A stretch of 64,000 nucleotides of DNA, taken from assembly GCA_026417975.1 (NCBI GenBank), contig JAOACD010000015.1, positions 1-64,000 on the forward strand. The letters are read 5' to 3'. The notes under the pieces are model-generated. The model was not told the DNA's origin and did not search any database. It saw nothing but the letters and a program-made list of their open reading frames with translations. Made by a program: the position numbers and the translations under genes. Positions 49,084 through 57,597 of this stretch are shown piece after piece. Each line of letters starts with the position of its first letter. Positions within the stretch are counted from its first letter, which is position 1. This DNA comes from Melioribacter sp. Lineage in GTDB: Bacteria > Bacteroidota > Ignavibacteria > Ignavibacteriales > Melioribacteraceae.

Positions 49084-49554
49084 TTATTTTAAGTATTTAC
49101 CAAATATTATTAAATGGTCATTTATTCTATAAAAATCTTTTATTTCTGCTACAATTGAATACTTATTTCTCATATAAAAATTTCTTGTTGCAAAGTAGTT
49201 TTCTTTTGAAGATGTTTCTGCTAATATCCATCTTCCTTGTCTTTCTTTTACAAACCCTTCAGCATGATTTAATAAATTTTTCCCAACCCCTTTGTTTTGA
49301 TGTTTTGGATCTACTACTATCCAATATAAATCATATACACCATCAGTTAATGCACGTTTACCTATACAATAATAGCCTTCAATGTAATTACCATTTTCAT
49401 ATACAAATATATTGTAGTATTCCTGTTCAGGTTTTGAAAGAGCTTCGTCTATTAGCTCAATTGCAACTTTCTTTTCTTCATCATTAAAATTTTCTATGCA
49501 ATTAATGATTTCAATTAACTTTTCTCTATCTTTATATTGCAACTTGCGTATCAT
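49084..49554 (-). CDS. GNAT family N-acetyltransferase
   Basis: This 156-aa acetyltransferase has the acetyl-CoA pyrophosphate-binding motif QNKGVG at 86-91, in WIVVDPKHQNKGVGKNLLNHAE, and a late FYMRNKYSIVAEI segment (motif B). ATG 49554 is chosen over an in-frame TTG at 49581; AAAGG lies a few bases upstream of it. It overlaps the upstream ATP-grasp gene by 23 bp and precedes kamA by 16 bp. It is too short to be AblB, the beta-lysine N6-acetyltransferase (about 270 aa) paired with LAM in N-epsilon-acetyl-beta-lysine synthesis, but could acetylate a similar product. The substrate is inferred from context only. Confidence 0.85.
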   Translation of the reverse strand: MIRKLQYKDREKLIEIINCIENFNDEEKKVAIELIDEALSKPEQEYYNIFVYENGNYIEGYYCIGKRALTDGVYDLYWIVVDPKHQNKGVGKNLLNHAEGFVKERQGRWILAETSSKENYFATRNFYMRNKYSIVAEIKDFYRINDHLIIFGKYLK

Positions 49555-50590
49555 AGCTTTGCCTTTGCAATGCAAAGTCAATTAATTTAAAAAGAACATC
49601 TTCATAATTTATTCCTGAGGCAGCAGCAGACCTTATAAATCCTGCATCAGGTGATATATCAGGATTGGGATTTACCTCAATTACGTAAGGGACATTATTT
49701 TTGCTTAATCTTATATCAATCCTTGCGTAATCTCTGCATTCCAAAGCTTCGTAAGCCTTTAGAGCCAATTTTTCTATTTTCTTTTTTAAAGGCTCTTCAA
49801 TTGTAGCAGGGCATTTTGGAACTGTGTGTTTGTAATACACACTCTCTGGCGACCACTTTGCTTCGTAAGTAATTATTTTTGGTAAATTTTCCGGTAATCC
49901 ATCAAAACAGATTTCTGATATCGGAAGTACTCTATTCCCTAAGATTGCAACATTTAATTCTCTTCCATCAATGTATTCTTCTATTATAACTTCTTGATTA
50001 TAAAGGGAGTATAGATATTTAAGTCGTTCATAAAGTGAGTCAACATTATGAATTACTGAATATTCTGAAATACCAATGCTTGCGTCCTCTCTTGCTAATT
50101 TTGTTATAACAGGGAAGTTGAGTTTGAGTTCTTTTTGTTTTGGAAATTCGTTCACTTTAGCTAAATAAAAAGCAGGGGTTTTAATTCCATAAGATTTAAG
50201 TATTTGTTTAGTATAGGCTTTGTTTAAGCATGTAGCTAAGCAAGTTGAAGTATTTCCAGTATAAGGTATATTTAATAATTCATAAATACCTGCTATATAG
50301 CTTTCGAAATTTGAATTGCCCTCTACAGATTCTACAAAATTAACAATAACATCGGGGGAATAAAGTGATATTTTATTAATTAATGTTTCTATATTACTAT
50401 TAACAGCAAGTGTATCGACATTTAAATATTTTTTCCTTAGTATTTCTTTGATGTTATAAATTTGATTCAAAAATCCTCTTTCAGAAAGGTCAATAGCATG
50501 GTCACTACTAGATATTTCTTTGCCTAAATAATTTTCGTAATAATTTGAAGGTTCATTGTAACAAATCAATATTTTCCGATCTACGTTCAT
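49532..50590 (-). CDS. ATP-grasp ligase, D-Ala-D-Ala ligase-like (second copy)
   Basis: The 352-aa protein has the ATP-grasp layout of the Ddl superfamily: NFVESVEGNSNFESYIAGIYELLNIPYTGNT (in parts), NKAYTKQILKSYGIKTP, the ATP-binding lysine segment (PVITKLAREDASIGIS), IIEEYIDGRELNVAILG, and the Mg-binding end ARIDIRL and VIEVNPNPDISPDAGF. It differs from housekeeping Ddl in lacking the classic Ddl N-terminal signature and in being paired with a second copy and with kamA, not with mur genes. Probably it joins an amino acid or peptide carboxyl to an amine. Its ATG overlaps the upstream ligase stop by 4 bp. Confidence 0.85.
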   Translation of the reverse strand: MNVDRKILICYNEPSNYYENYLGKEISSSDHAIDLSERGFLNQIYNIKEILRKKYLNVDTLAVNSNIETLINKISLYSPDVIVNFVESVEGNSNFESYIAGIYELLNIPYTGNTSTCLATCLNKAYTKQILKSYGIKTPAFYLAKVNEFPKQKELKLNFPVITKLAREDASIGISEYSVIHNVDSLYERLKYLYSLYNQEVIIEEYIDGRELNVAILGNRVLPISEICFDGLPENLPKIITYEAKWSPESVYYKHTVPKCPATIEEPLKKKIEKLALKAYEALECRDYARIDIRLSKNNVPYVIEVNPNPDISPDAGFIRSAAASGINYEDVLFKLIDFALQRQSYDTQVAI

Positions 50591-51678
50591 ACAAGATTGT
50601 ATCTTTTTGCTGCAATATATAATACTTTGTTAATCATATCTTCATAAGAAAGTCCAGCAGCACGTGCTGCCTTAGGATAACATGAGTTATCGTCAGGATT
50701 TGGAAGAATTCCTGGTAAAGGATTTATTTCCAGTATATTTGGTTCTCCATTTTCATCAAGTCTTATATCTATACGGCTCCAATCTTTACATCTTAGAACC
50801 TTATAAGTTTTTAGTGCAATAGTTTTTATTTTATTTTCAAGTTCCTTTTCTATATGTGCTGGACAAGTAAAAATATCCAATGGATTATCGCGTGTGTCAA
50901 CAATCCATTTAGCTTCAAATGAATAAATAGGTAACAAACCCTCTGGCAATTCATCGAAATTTATCTCAACAATTGGAAGAACTTCAGTTTCGTTACCATT
51001 TCCCATTAAAGCAACAGTAAATTCACGTCCAGGTAAATATTCTTCTAAGAGAAATGGTTGATTATAAATTTCTAAGTAATATTCTAGTCTTTCTTTCAGC
51101 TCTTTTAAGTTATTTATAAATGAATTATTAAATATTCCTTTGCTGGAGCCCTCACCAACAGGCTTAATAATAATTGGAAATTTGAGATTAAAGTTTTCTA
51201 AATCCCTTATTGATTCTGCGTATATAAATTTAGCAGTAGGGATATTGTGATAAGAAAGTATTTCTTTTGTTCTTGCTTTATCAAGGCAAGTAGCAAGTGT
51301 TAAAGGATCAGAACCAGTATATGGTATATTTAGCATATCGAGCATAGCAGGAATTTGTGCTTCTCTGCTAATTCCATTAAATCCTTCGGCTATGTTAAAA
51401 ACAATTTCTGGTCTATACTTTCTAAATTTTTCAAAAGCATCTTCATTAGCTTCAATTAGTATAACGTCATGAAAAATTTCTAAAGCGTCTTTAACTGCAT
51501 TAATTGTTTCGATTGTATCCCATTCAGCATACTTGTCTTCTATAATTTCATTTGTGTTTCCTTGAAGTGATAGAGATTTGCCTTCGAAAGAATTAACTTC
51601 TTCCGGTTTTAAATTAAATGTTAATGCTACTTTTAATTTTCTATTTAGTAAAAAAGAACTGATACAAAATCCTTCCAA
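50587..51678 (-). CDS. ATP-grasp ligase, D-Ala-D-Ala ligase-like (first copy)
   Basis: The 363-aa protein is the first gene of the operon. Ddl-superfamily landmarks are IVFNIAEGFNGISREAQIPAMLDMLNIPYTGSDPLTLATCLDKARTK (in parts, about 92-138), KPVGEGSSKGI (172-182), FLLEEYLPGREFTVALMG, SRIDIRLDENGEPNILEINPLPGI and the late AARAAGLSYEDM. It is about as close to its neighbour as two paralogues that may act in sequence. The start is unsure: TTG 51678 is the only standard option, but GGAAGGA (51676-51670) lies inside the resulting N terminus, so initiation may be a few codons later at a rare codon. Confidence 0.85.
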   Translation of the reverse strand: MEGFCISSFLLNRKLKVALTFNLKPEEVNSFEGKSLSLQGNTNEIIEDKYAEWDTIETINAVKDALEIFHDVILIEANEDAFEKFRKYRPEIVFNIAEGFNGISREAQIPAMLDMLNIPYTGSDPLTLATCLDKARTKEILSYHNIPTAKFIYAESIRDLENFNLKFPIIIKPVGEGSSKGIFNNSFINNLKELKERLEYYLEIYNQPFLLEEYLPGREFTVALMGNGNETEVLPIVEINFDELPEGLLPIYSFEAKWIVDTRDNPLDIFTCPAHIEKELENKIKTIALKTYKVLRCKDWSRIDIRLDENGEPNILEINPLPGILPNPDDNSCYPKAARAAGLSYEDMINKVLYIAAKRYNLV

Positions 51679-51690
51679 TTGTTTGTTACC

Positions 51691-51718
51691 AATATATTGA
51701 TTTAAAATTTTTTTTCAA
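51691..51718 (-). promoter_or_regulatory. Candidate promoter of the ATP-grasp/kamA operon
   Basis: On the minus strand TTGAAA (51718-51713), a 16-nt spacer and TATATT (51696-51691) lie between recG and the first ATP-grasp gene. The predicted RNA start near 51684 would leave only a few leader bases before TTG 51678, in line with an initiation site slightly further in. Confidence 0.45.
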
Positions 51719-51758
51719 GAAATTTTAAAAATTTTTGATTTAGAAAATATTTTTATTG

Positions 51759-53936
51759 TTATGCTATTTGAGATAAGTGAAGATGATTAGAATAGTTTTC
51801 TTTTAAAATTTTTTTTATGATAAAATTTTTTTCTAAAGATAATTTAGGATCTGTTTTAATAACATTAAATGCCATCTCTTTAGCTTCATAAAGAATATCT
51901 ACATCTTCTGTTATGTCTGAGTACTTTAAATCAGGTAATCCACTTTGTTTTGTTCCAAATATATCTCCAGGTCCTCTTAGTTTCAGGTCTATTTCGGCCA
52001 ATTCAAAACCGTTATTATGTATTAACATTGAATTTAATCTTATTATTGTTTTGTTTTTTTCTATTTGTGCTGGTGAAAGGTATTCGAAATTAAAATTCAA
52101 TTGAGTAGTCTTAGAAACAAATTCTTCTTTAGTTATTAATATACAATAAGCCTGTTTGCTTCCTCTTCCAACTCTGCCTCTTAATTGGTGTAGTTGAGCT
52201 AAGCCGAATCTTTCAGCGTCGTTTATTACAATTATATTAGCGTCAGGGATGTCTATACCTACTTCAATTACAGTAGTTGATACTAATACATCATATTTTT
52301 TTTCTGCAAAATCGAGCATTACTTTTTCTTTTTCTTGCCATTTCATTCTTCCATGAATTAAACCTATTCTTAAATCATATAAGTAATTTTCTTTTAATTC
52401 TTTGTAATAAGATTCTGCAGCTTTTAGTTCGCTTTTCTCTGATTCTTCTATTATTGGATAAACTAAAAATGTTTGATATCCTTCTTTAGTTTTTTCTTTA
52501 ATAAATTTATAAACTTCGGGAAGTTTTTTTTCGCTCCTTAAGACTGTTTTTACAGGTTTTTTGTTGGCTGGCATTTCATCAATTATAGAAACTTCTAAAT
52601 CACCATATAATGTTAAAGATAAAGTACGTGGGATTGGAGTTGCAGTCATAACTAATACATCAGGATTTAATCCTTTTTTTATTAATTCTGACCTTTGTAA
52701 GACTCCAAATCTATGTTGTTCATCAATGACAATAAGTGCAACTTTATTAAATTCAACATTTTCCTCAATTAAAGCATGAGTACCAATTATAATTTGTGCA
52801 GTTCCATTTTTGATGTCATTTAGTATTCTTTCTCTATCAGATTTTTTTTGTCCCCCAATAAGTAAACATACATTTATGTTCATATTTTTTAGAAGTTTTG
52901 ATATATTTTTATAGTGTTGGTCGGCTAATATTTCTGTTGGTGCCATTAAAATTGCTTGGTATCCATTTGTAACTGCTATTAACATAGAAATTAAAGCTAC
53001 AATTGTTTTGCCGCTTCCAACATCTCCTTGAAGGAGCCTATTCATAGGCTTATTGCTTTCTAAGTCTAGTCTTATTTCGTGGAGTACTTTTAACTGTGCT
53101 TTTGTTAATTGAAAAGGTAGGGAGTTTAAAAATTTCTTTATTGGTTCAGGTTTTACTTTGATTGTAAAGGATTTTCTTCTGTTTTCAATTAAGTTTTTTC
53201 TTAAAGCAACAAGGCATTCAAAATAAAACAATTCCTCAAATTTGATTCTTTTTTTGGCAGCATTTAGTGCATCATTGCTATTTGGGAAATGTATATTTTT
53301 AATAGCTTCATTGATTGGTAAAATATTTTTTTCTTTTAGTATGTATTCCGGTAAAGTTTCATTAAGTTCGTCAGCAAAAATTTCTACTGCTTGGTAAATA
53401 ATTTTTCTTAGGCTAAAGTCTCCCAGATTTTTTTCTCTTAGTTCTTTAGGTACTCGATAAAATGGGATTATCTTTCCTGTATTAAGAAAATCTGATGATT
53501 CCTTTTCTGATAATCTGTCAAAATCTGGATGAACAAATTGAAGGTGTCCATATTTAGTTAGTACTGGTTTTGCTGATACTGCAAAATAATCTCCTTCATT
53601 AAATGTGTCATAAAAATATTTAATACTTTGAAACCAGATACATTCAAATGTACCAGTAGAATCTTTCATTCTTATCTTAAAAATACTTTTTCTGCTATAT
53701 TTTATTAATTCTTTACTAATTACTTTACCAATTATTGTTACTTCACCTTGGTATCCTTGTCTTACAAACTGAAGTACTTTTATAGAGTTTAGGATTGTTG
53801 ATCTATCTAGATATTTTGTTGGGAAATAGAATAGTAAATCTTTAATAGTTCTTATACCAATTTTTGAAAAGGCTTCAGCTCTTTTGGGGCCAACGGATTT
53901 AAGGTATTGAATAGACTTTGTAAGATTACCTGACAT
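51759..53936 (-). CDS. recG: ATP-dependent DNA helicase RecG
   Basis: This branched-DNA translocase remodels stalled forks and Holliday junctions. The 725-aa protein has an N-terminal wedge/OB domain (about 50-145, with the helix-hairpin-helix-like start KSIQYLKSVGPKRAEAFSKIGI). Helicase domain 1 has Walker A GDVGSGKT 304-311 and the DEQH box near 405. Helicase domain 2 has TTVIEVGIDIPDAN and GLAQLHQLRGRVGRG, and the C-terminal TRG region contains LKLRGPGDIFGTKQSG. The length and motifs are normal. It is downstream of gpsA by 56 bp on the same strand, and is followed by the ligase operon with its own candidate promoter. Confidence 0.97.
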   Translation of the reverse strand: MSGNLTKSIQYLKSVGPKRAEAFSKIGIRTIKDLLFYFPTKYLDRSTILNSIKVLQFVRQGYQGEVTIIGKVISKELIKYSRKSIFKIRMKDSTGTFECIWFQSIKYFYDTFNEGDYFAVSAKPVLTKYGHLQFVHPDFDRLSEKESSDFLNTGKIIPFYRVPKELREKNLGDFSLRKIIYQAVEIFADELNETLPEYILKEKNILPINEAIKNIHFPNSNDALNAAKKRIKFEELFYFECLVALRKNLIENRRKSFTIKVKPEPIKKFLNSLPFQLTKAQLKVLHEIRLDLESNKPMNRLLQGDVGSGKTIVALISMLIAVTNGYQAILMAPTEILADQHYKNISKLLKNMNINVCLLIGGQKKSDRERILNDIKNGTAQIIIGTHALIEENVEFNKVALIVIDEQHRFGVLQRSELIKKGLNPDVLVMTATPIPRTLSLTLYGDLEVSIIDEMPANKKPVKTVLRSEKKLPEVYKFIKEKTKEGYQTFLVYPIIEESEKSELKAAESYYKELKENYLYDLRIGLIHGRMKWQEKEKVMLDFAEKKYDVLVSTTVIEVGIDIPDANIIVINDAERFGLAQLHQLRGRVGRGSKQAYCILITKEEFVSKTTQLNFNFEYLSPAQIEKNKTIIRLNSMLIHNNGFELAEIDLKLRGPGDIFGTKQSGLPDLKYSDITEDVDILYEAKEMAFNVIKTDPKLSLEKNFIIKKILKENYSNHLHLSQIA

Positions 53937-53992
53937 GTTTTAATTTTTTTTCAAATATAATAAATGAAGGAAGAAATAAATAATAAGAAAAT

Positions 53993-54994
53993 TTATTCGT
54001 CTTCTGCTTTCATGTCGCGAGTCATTAATTCGTATGTAACTTTAATTGGGTCTAAGTCTTCATATAAAATTCTGTAAACTGCGGTACAGATTGGAGTTTC
54101 GATATTGTGCTTTTGAGATAACTGATAAACAGAGCGGCTTGTTTCTACACCTTCTGCAACCATATGCATGGATTTTAAAATATCTTTTAATTTTTTCCCC
54201 ATACCAATTTGTTCGCCGACATATCTATTTCTGCTGTGTTTACTCATACAGGTTACAATTAAATCGCCCATACCAGAAAGGCCTGAAAAAGTTTCAGGTC
54301 TAGCCCCTAAAGCAATCCCAAGTCTTGAAATTTCTGCAATACCTCTTGTCATTATTGCAGCCTTAGTATTATCACCAAACTTAGCACCATCAACAATACC
54401 TGCTCCTATTGCAATAACATTTTTAAGAGCTCCGCCATATTCTACACCTAATATATCAGTAGAGGAATATACTCTAAAATATGAAGTAATAAATGCAGCT
54501 TGAATTTCTTTTGCTGTAGTAACATCTGAAGATGCTGCTACAACAGCGGTTGGAATTTTTCTACTTACTTCTTCTGCATGACTAGGGCCTGATAACACTC
54601 CAATTTGGGATGGAGAAATTTTTTTTATTTCATCTTGAATTATTTGTGAAACAGTTTTTAATGTATCCTTTTCAATTCCTTTAGCAACACTTACGAAAGT
54701 AGTATTCTTGAAATTAAAGTCTTTCATTTGGGTCAGTACACTTCGTATGTATTGAGATGGGATAGCAAGTACAATGAAATGCTTATTTTCGCAACTTTCT
54801 TCGAGGGAATGTGTAATTTTTATTTCTTCTGGGATTTTTATCCCAGGTAAATAAATTTTGTTTTCTCTACTTTTATTTAGAACTTTTGCGTAGTGGCTTT
54901 TATATTCCCATAGTGTAACTTCGTGGCCGTTATGATATAAAAGTATAGCTAATGTTGTACCCCATCCACCAGCACCTAGTACTGATATGCGCAT
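53993..54994 (-). CDS. gpsA: Glycerol-3-phosphate dehydrogenase (NAD(P)+)
   Basis: This enzyme makes sn-glycerol-3-phosphate from dihydroxyacetone phosphate for phospholipid synthesis. The 333-aa protein has the Rossmann motif VLGAGGWGTTLA (6-16 region), then FVSVAKGIE, LSGPSHAEEV, and the catalytic region GVEYGGALKNVIAIGAGIVDG with the conserved Lys, followed by TRGIAEI and GLSGMGDLIVTC. The product feeds PlsY/PlsX acylation; plsY lies directly upstream (1-bp overlap). This pairing is common in bacteria and points to a phosphatidic acid pathway unit. Confidence 0.96.
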   Translation of the reverse strand: MRISVLGAGGWGTTLAILLYHNGHEVTLWEYKSHYAKVLNKSRENKIYLPGIKIPEEIKITHSLEESCENKHFIVLAIPSQYIRSVLTQMKDFNFKNTTFVSVAKGIEKDTLKTVSQIIQDEIKKISPSQIGVLSGPSHAEEVSRKIPTAVVAASSDVTTAKEIQAAFITSYFRVYSSTDILGVEYGGALKNVIAIGAGIVDGAKFGDNTKAAIMTRGIAEISRLGIALGARPETFSGLSGMGDLIVTCMSKHSRNRYVGEQIGMGKKLKDILKSMHMVAEGVETSRSVYQLSQKHNIETPICTAVYRILYEDLDPIKVTYELMTRDMKAEDE

Positions 54995-55662
54995 TACTTC
55001 TTTTTATTTTTTGAAAATGAAATTTGGTTTTCGTTGCCTTTTAATAGACGATCAATGTTTTTTCGATGTGTAAAAATAACTAGTAATGATAATGCTATTA
55101 TGAAGGGGAGAATTGTGTTGTAACCTGGAATGTGTACTCCAAATACATTTTCTCTTACTATTAAAATTATTGGTACAGATATAGCTGCTGTAAGCGAGCC
55201 TAATGAAATGTATCGAGATAAATATACTACAATTAAGAATATTCCTATTGCTAGAAGCATGTCCACAGTAATTATTGTTATTAAGAAGCCAAGAGCAGTT
55301 GCTATACCTTTCCCACCCTTAAAGCCAGCAAATACTGTCCATATATGGCCAATAACAGCTGCTACTCCACAAATGATTTGAATAAGTGTAAAGTCGTCAA
55401 ATGGTGTAACATTATTAAATGGGATATTATCAAGATACATTCTTGCAACAACTACTACTGCGATAGCACCTTTTAATGCATCTAGTATAATTGTTAATAG
55501 ACCCCATTTCCATCCAATTACTCTAAATACATTTGTCCCACCAGCATTACCACTTCCGTAGTTTCTTATATCGATTCCTTTGACAAGTTTTCCTATAATA
55601 ATACTGGTTGGTATTGAACCAACGAGATATGATAAAATGACTACAAAAATTAAGTTTAACAT
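54994..55662 (-). CDS. plsY: Acyl-phosphate:glycerol-3-phosphate acyltransferase PlsY
   Basis: The 222-aa inner-membrane enzyme transfers acyl groups from acyl-phosphate to glycerol-3-phosphate. Five hydrophobic segments are visible. The three PlsY motifs are present: SIPTSIIIGKLVKGIDIRNYGSGNAGGTNVFR (in parts), GHIWTVFAGFKGGKGIATALG, and a late HRKNIDRLLKGNE. A polar lysine-rich tail ends the protein. It shares one base with gpsA, giving both the glycerol-3-phosphate supply and its first acylation in one unit. PlsX is not in the window. Confidence 0.95.
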   Translation of the reverse strand: MLNLIFVVILSYLVGSIPTSIIIGKLVKGIDIRNYGSGNAGGTNVFRVIGWKWGLLTIILDALKGAIAVVVVARMYLDNIPFNNVTPFDDFTLIQIICGVAAVIGHIWTVFAGFKGGKGIATALGFLITIITVDMLLAIGIFLIVVYLSRYISLGSLTAAISVPIILIVRENVFGVHIPGYNTILPFIIALSLLVIFTHRKNIDRLLKGNENQISFSKNKKK

Positions 55663-55734
55663 ACTATTTTCTAAAATTTACATATGTAAGTTAGATAAAA
55701 ACTACTTTATAAACAATTAGTTATAATTTATTGT

Positions 55735-56415
55735 TCAATGAGCAGAAACAATTTTTTCAAAAAGTTTTAAATCATCTTCTGTAGTAATTTTGAAATTTAG
55801 AGATGAACCTTCAACAATTACTATGTTATATCCAACATTTTTTACCAACATTGACTCATCGGTTCCAATAAAATTCTTTTCTTCAGCATATTTCATGGCT
55901 TCAAGAAAAATTTTATAAGTAAAAATTTGTGGAGTTTGTACATAATAAATTTCATTTCTATCAATATAATCGGCAATAAATTTATCACCTTTAATAAGAG
56001 TATCTTTTGCTTTTATTGCAGTAATTGCACAACCGTATTCTTTTGCTGTTTGAATTGATTTTTCAAGTACTTCAAAAGGTAGCAAAGGTCTAACAGCATC
56101 ATGTACTAGAATAAAATCGTTATTGTTAGCGCTTATTGATTTAATTGCATTAAAGACAGAGAATTGTCTTTCAGGTCCTCCTTTAACAATTTTAGTTAAT
56201 TTTGTAATGAAATACTTTTCTTTAATTTGGTAAAGTAGCTCAAAATATTCTTCTTGAGTTGGAACGATTATTTCATCAATAAAATTAGATTTTTGGAAAA
56301 CTTCTAAAGTATAAGCAATAATTTCTTTATTATTAACTTTAATAAATTGTTTAGGTATTTTGGAATTAATTCTTACGCCTTTGCCGCCAGCAGGAATAAT
56401 TGCATATGTTTTCAT
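55735..56415 (-). CDS. ispD: 2-C-methyl-D-erythritol 4-phosphate cytidylyltransferase
   Basis: This enzyme makes CDP-methylerythritol in the MEP isoprenoid pathway. The 226-aa protein starts at MKTYAIIPAGGKGVR (nucleotide-binding PAGGxGxR motif), and has KQFIKVNNKEIIAYTLEVF, ILVHDAVRPLLPFEVLE and the late TDESMLVKNVGYNIVIVEGSSLNFKITT (in parts). An in-frame start at 56448 would add 11 residues that read through an AT-rich leader and lack family similarity; ATG 56415 is preferred. The gene lies downstream of queA on the same strand. The 72-bp gap to plsY holds no marked signal. Confidence 0.95.
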   Translation of the reverse strand: MKTYAIIPAGGKGVRINSKIPKQFIKVNNKEIIAYTLEVFQKSNFIDEIIVPTQEEYFELLYQIKEKYFITKLTKIVKGGPERQFSVFNAIKSISANNNDFILVHDAVRPLLPFEVLEKSIQTAKEYGCAITAIKAKDTLIKGDKFIADYIDRNEIYYVQTPQIFTYKIFLEAMKYAEEKNFIGTDESMLVKNVGYNIVIVEGSSLNFKITTEDDLKLFEKIVSAH

Positions 56416-56441
56416 TTCATTGTAATATATTTTTAGGAATA

Positions 56442-56471
56442 GCCCCAAATTAGAGAATAATGATTTGGGGC
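56442..56471 (-). terminator. Hairpin after queA (terminator-like)
   Basis: GCCCCAAAT (56442-56450) pairs with ATTTGGGGC (56463-56471) across 12 nt. It lies just after the queA stop codon on the minus strand. Only a weak T-tract follows, so it may stop transcription partly or shield the queA 3' end. Confidence 0.5.
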
Positions 56472-56476
56472 ATTTG

Positions 56477-57514
56477 TTATAAAATCAACATTGCATCGCC
56501 GTAACTTAAAAAGCGATATCCTTCTTTTAGAGCTTTTTTATATGCTTTCATTGTAAAGTCGTAACCTGCAAATGCAGCAACTAACATTAGAAGTGTTGAT
56601 TCGGGAGCATGGAAATTTGTAATAAGCTTTTTTGTAATTTTAAAGTCGTAAGGAGGAAATATAAATTTATCTGTCCAACCAGCGTTAGGTTTAGAAAATC
56701 CTTCTGCTGTCACACTACTTTCGAGAGCACGACATGTACTAGTCCCTACAACAAAAACATTTTTCTTTTCCTGTAGAGCTCTATTAATTTCTTTAGCTGT
56801 TTCTTCTGGAATTTCATAGTATTCAGAATCCATTCTATGTTTTGTTAAATCTTCAACTTCAACAGGTCTAAATGTACCAAGGCCTATATGAAGAATAACA
56901 TGGACGAATTTTATTCCTTTTTTTTCAATTTTTTTTACTAATTGTTCAGTAAAATGTAAACCAGCAGTTGGAGCGGCAACAGAACCATCAACTTCAGCGA
57001 AAATGGTTTGATAGTTTTCTCTATCTTCTTCAGTAGGTTCTCTTTTTATGTATGGGGGAAGTGGTGTAGTCCCAATTTTTTCAATAGCTTTATAGATATC
57101 ACCTGCATCTTCGTTGAAACGAACTGTTCTACCGCGCGAGGTTGTATTGTCTATTACTTCGCACCACAAATTTTCGTTAAAATAAATTCTATTGCCAATT
57201 CTAACTTTTCTTGCAGGATCAACAATTACATCCCATATTTTTTCTTCTTTGTTTAACTCTCTTAATACAAATACTTCTATTTTAGCATTTGTTCTTTCTT
57301 TTTTACCAATAAGCCTTGCTTGCATAACTTTTGTTTTGTTTACAACTACAACATCGCCCTTTTCCATATAATCAATTATATCAGAAAAAATTCTATTCTC
57401 TATTTCTCCAGTTGCTCTATTTAAGACCATTAATTTGGCTTTATCGCGTGGAGAAACAGGAAATTTGGCAATTGCTGTTTTAGGTAAATTATATTTGAAA
57501 TCAGATAGCTTCAT
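56477..57514 (-). CDS. queA: S-adenosylmethionine:tRNA ribosyltransferase-isomerase QueA
   Basis: This enzyme transfers and rearranges the ribosyl of SAM onto preQ1-modified tRNA, making epoxyqueuosine. The 345-aa length is typical. Motifs include MKLSDFKYNLPKTAIAKFP at the N terminus, the catalytic VAAPTAGLHFTE (about 178-189), the HVILHIGLGTFRPVEVEDLTKHRMDSE stretch (in parts), GTSTCRALES and the C-terminal NFHAPESTLLMLVAAFAG. The GAGGAG site precedes the ATG. Other queuosine genes are not in the window. A terminator lies upstream of it (after ppdK), so it has its own promoter. Confidence 0.97.
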   Translation of the reverse strand: MKLSDFKYNLPKTAIAKFPVSPRDKAKLMVLNRATGEIENRIFSDIIDYMEKGDVVVVNKTKVMQARLIGKKERTNAKIEVFVLRELNKEEKIWDVIVDPARKVRIGNRIYFNENLWCEVIDNTTSRGRTVRFNEDAGDIYKAIEKIGTTPLPPYIKREPTEEDRENYQTIFAEVDGSVAAPTAGLHFTEQLVKKIEKKGIKFVHVILHIGLGTFRPVEVEDLTKHRMDSEYYEIPEETAKEINRALQEKKNVFVVGTSTCRALESSVTAEGFSKPNAGWTDKFIFPPYDFKITKKLITNFHAPESTLLMLVAAFAGYDFTMKAYKKALKEGYRFLSYGDAMLIL

Positions 57515-57552
57515 TTCTAACTCCTCTTTACTCCTGAATCGAAAATTTATAT

Positions 57553-57586
57553 AAAAAGAAGCAGCGTAGATGTATATCTACGCTGC
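57553..57586 (-). terminator. Intrinsic terminator of ppdK
   Basis: GCAGCGTAGAT (57561-57571) and ATCTACGCTGC (57576-57586) form a perfect 11-bp stem with a 4-nt loop. On the minus strand it is followed by TTCTTTTTAT. It lies 11 bp after the ppdK stop codon. Confidence 0.85.
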
Positions 57587-57597
57587 ACAAGATTAAA

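Noticed and set aside
49084-49554. GNAT as AblB (beta-lysine N6-acetyltransferase)
   Set aside because: It is much shorter than AblB and lacks its extra domain; only the neighbourhood suggests a related role.
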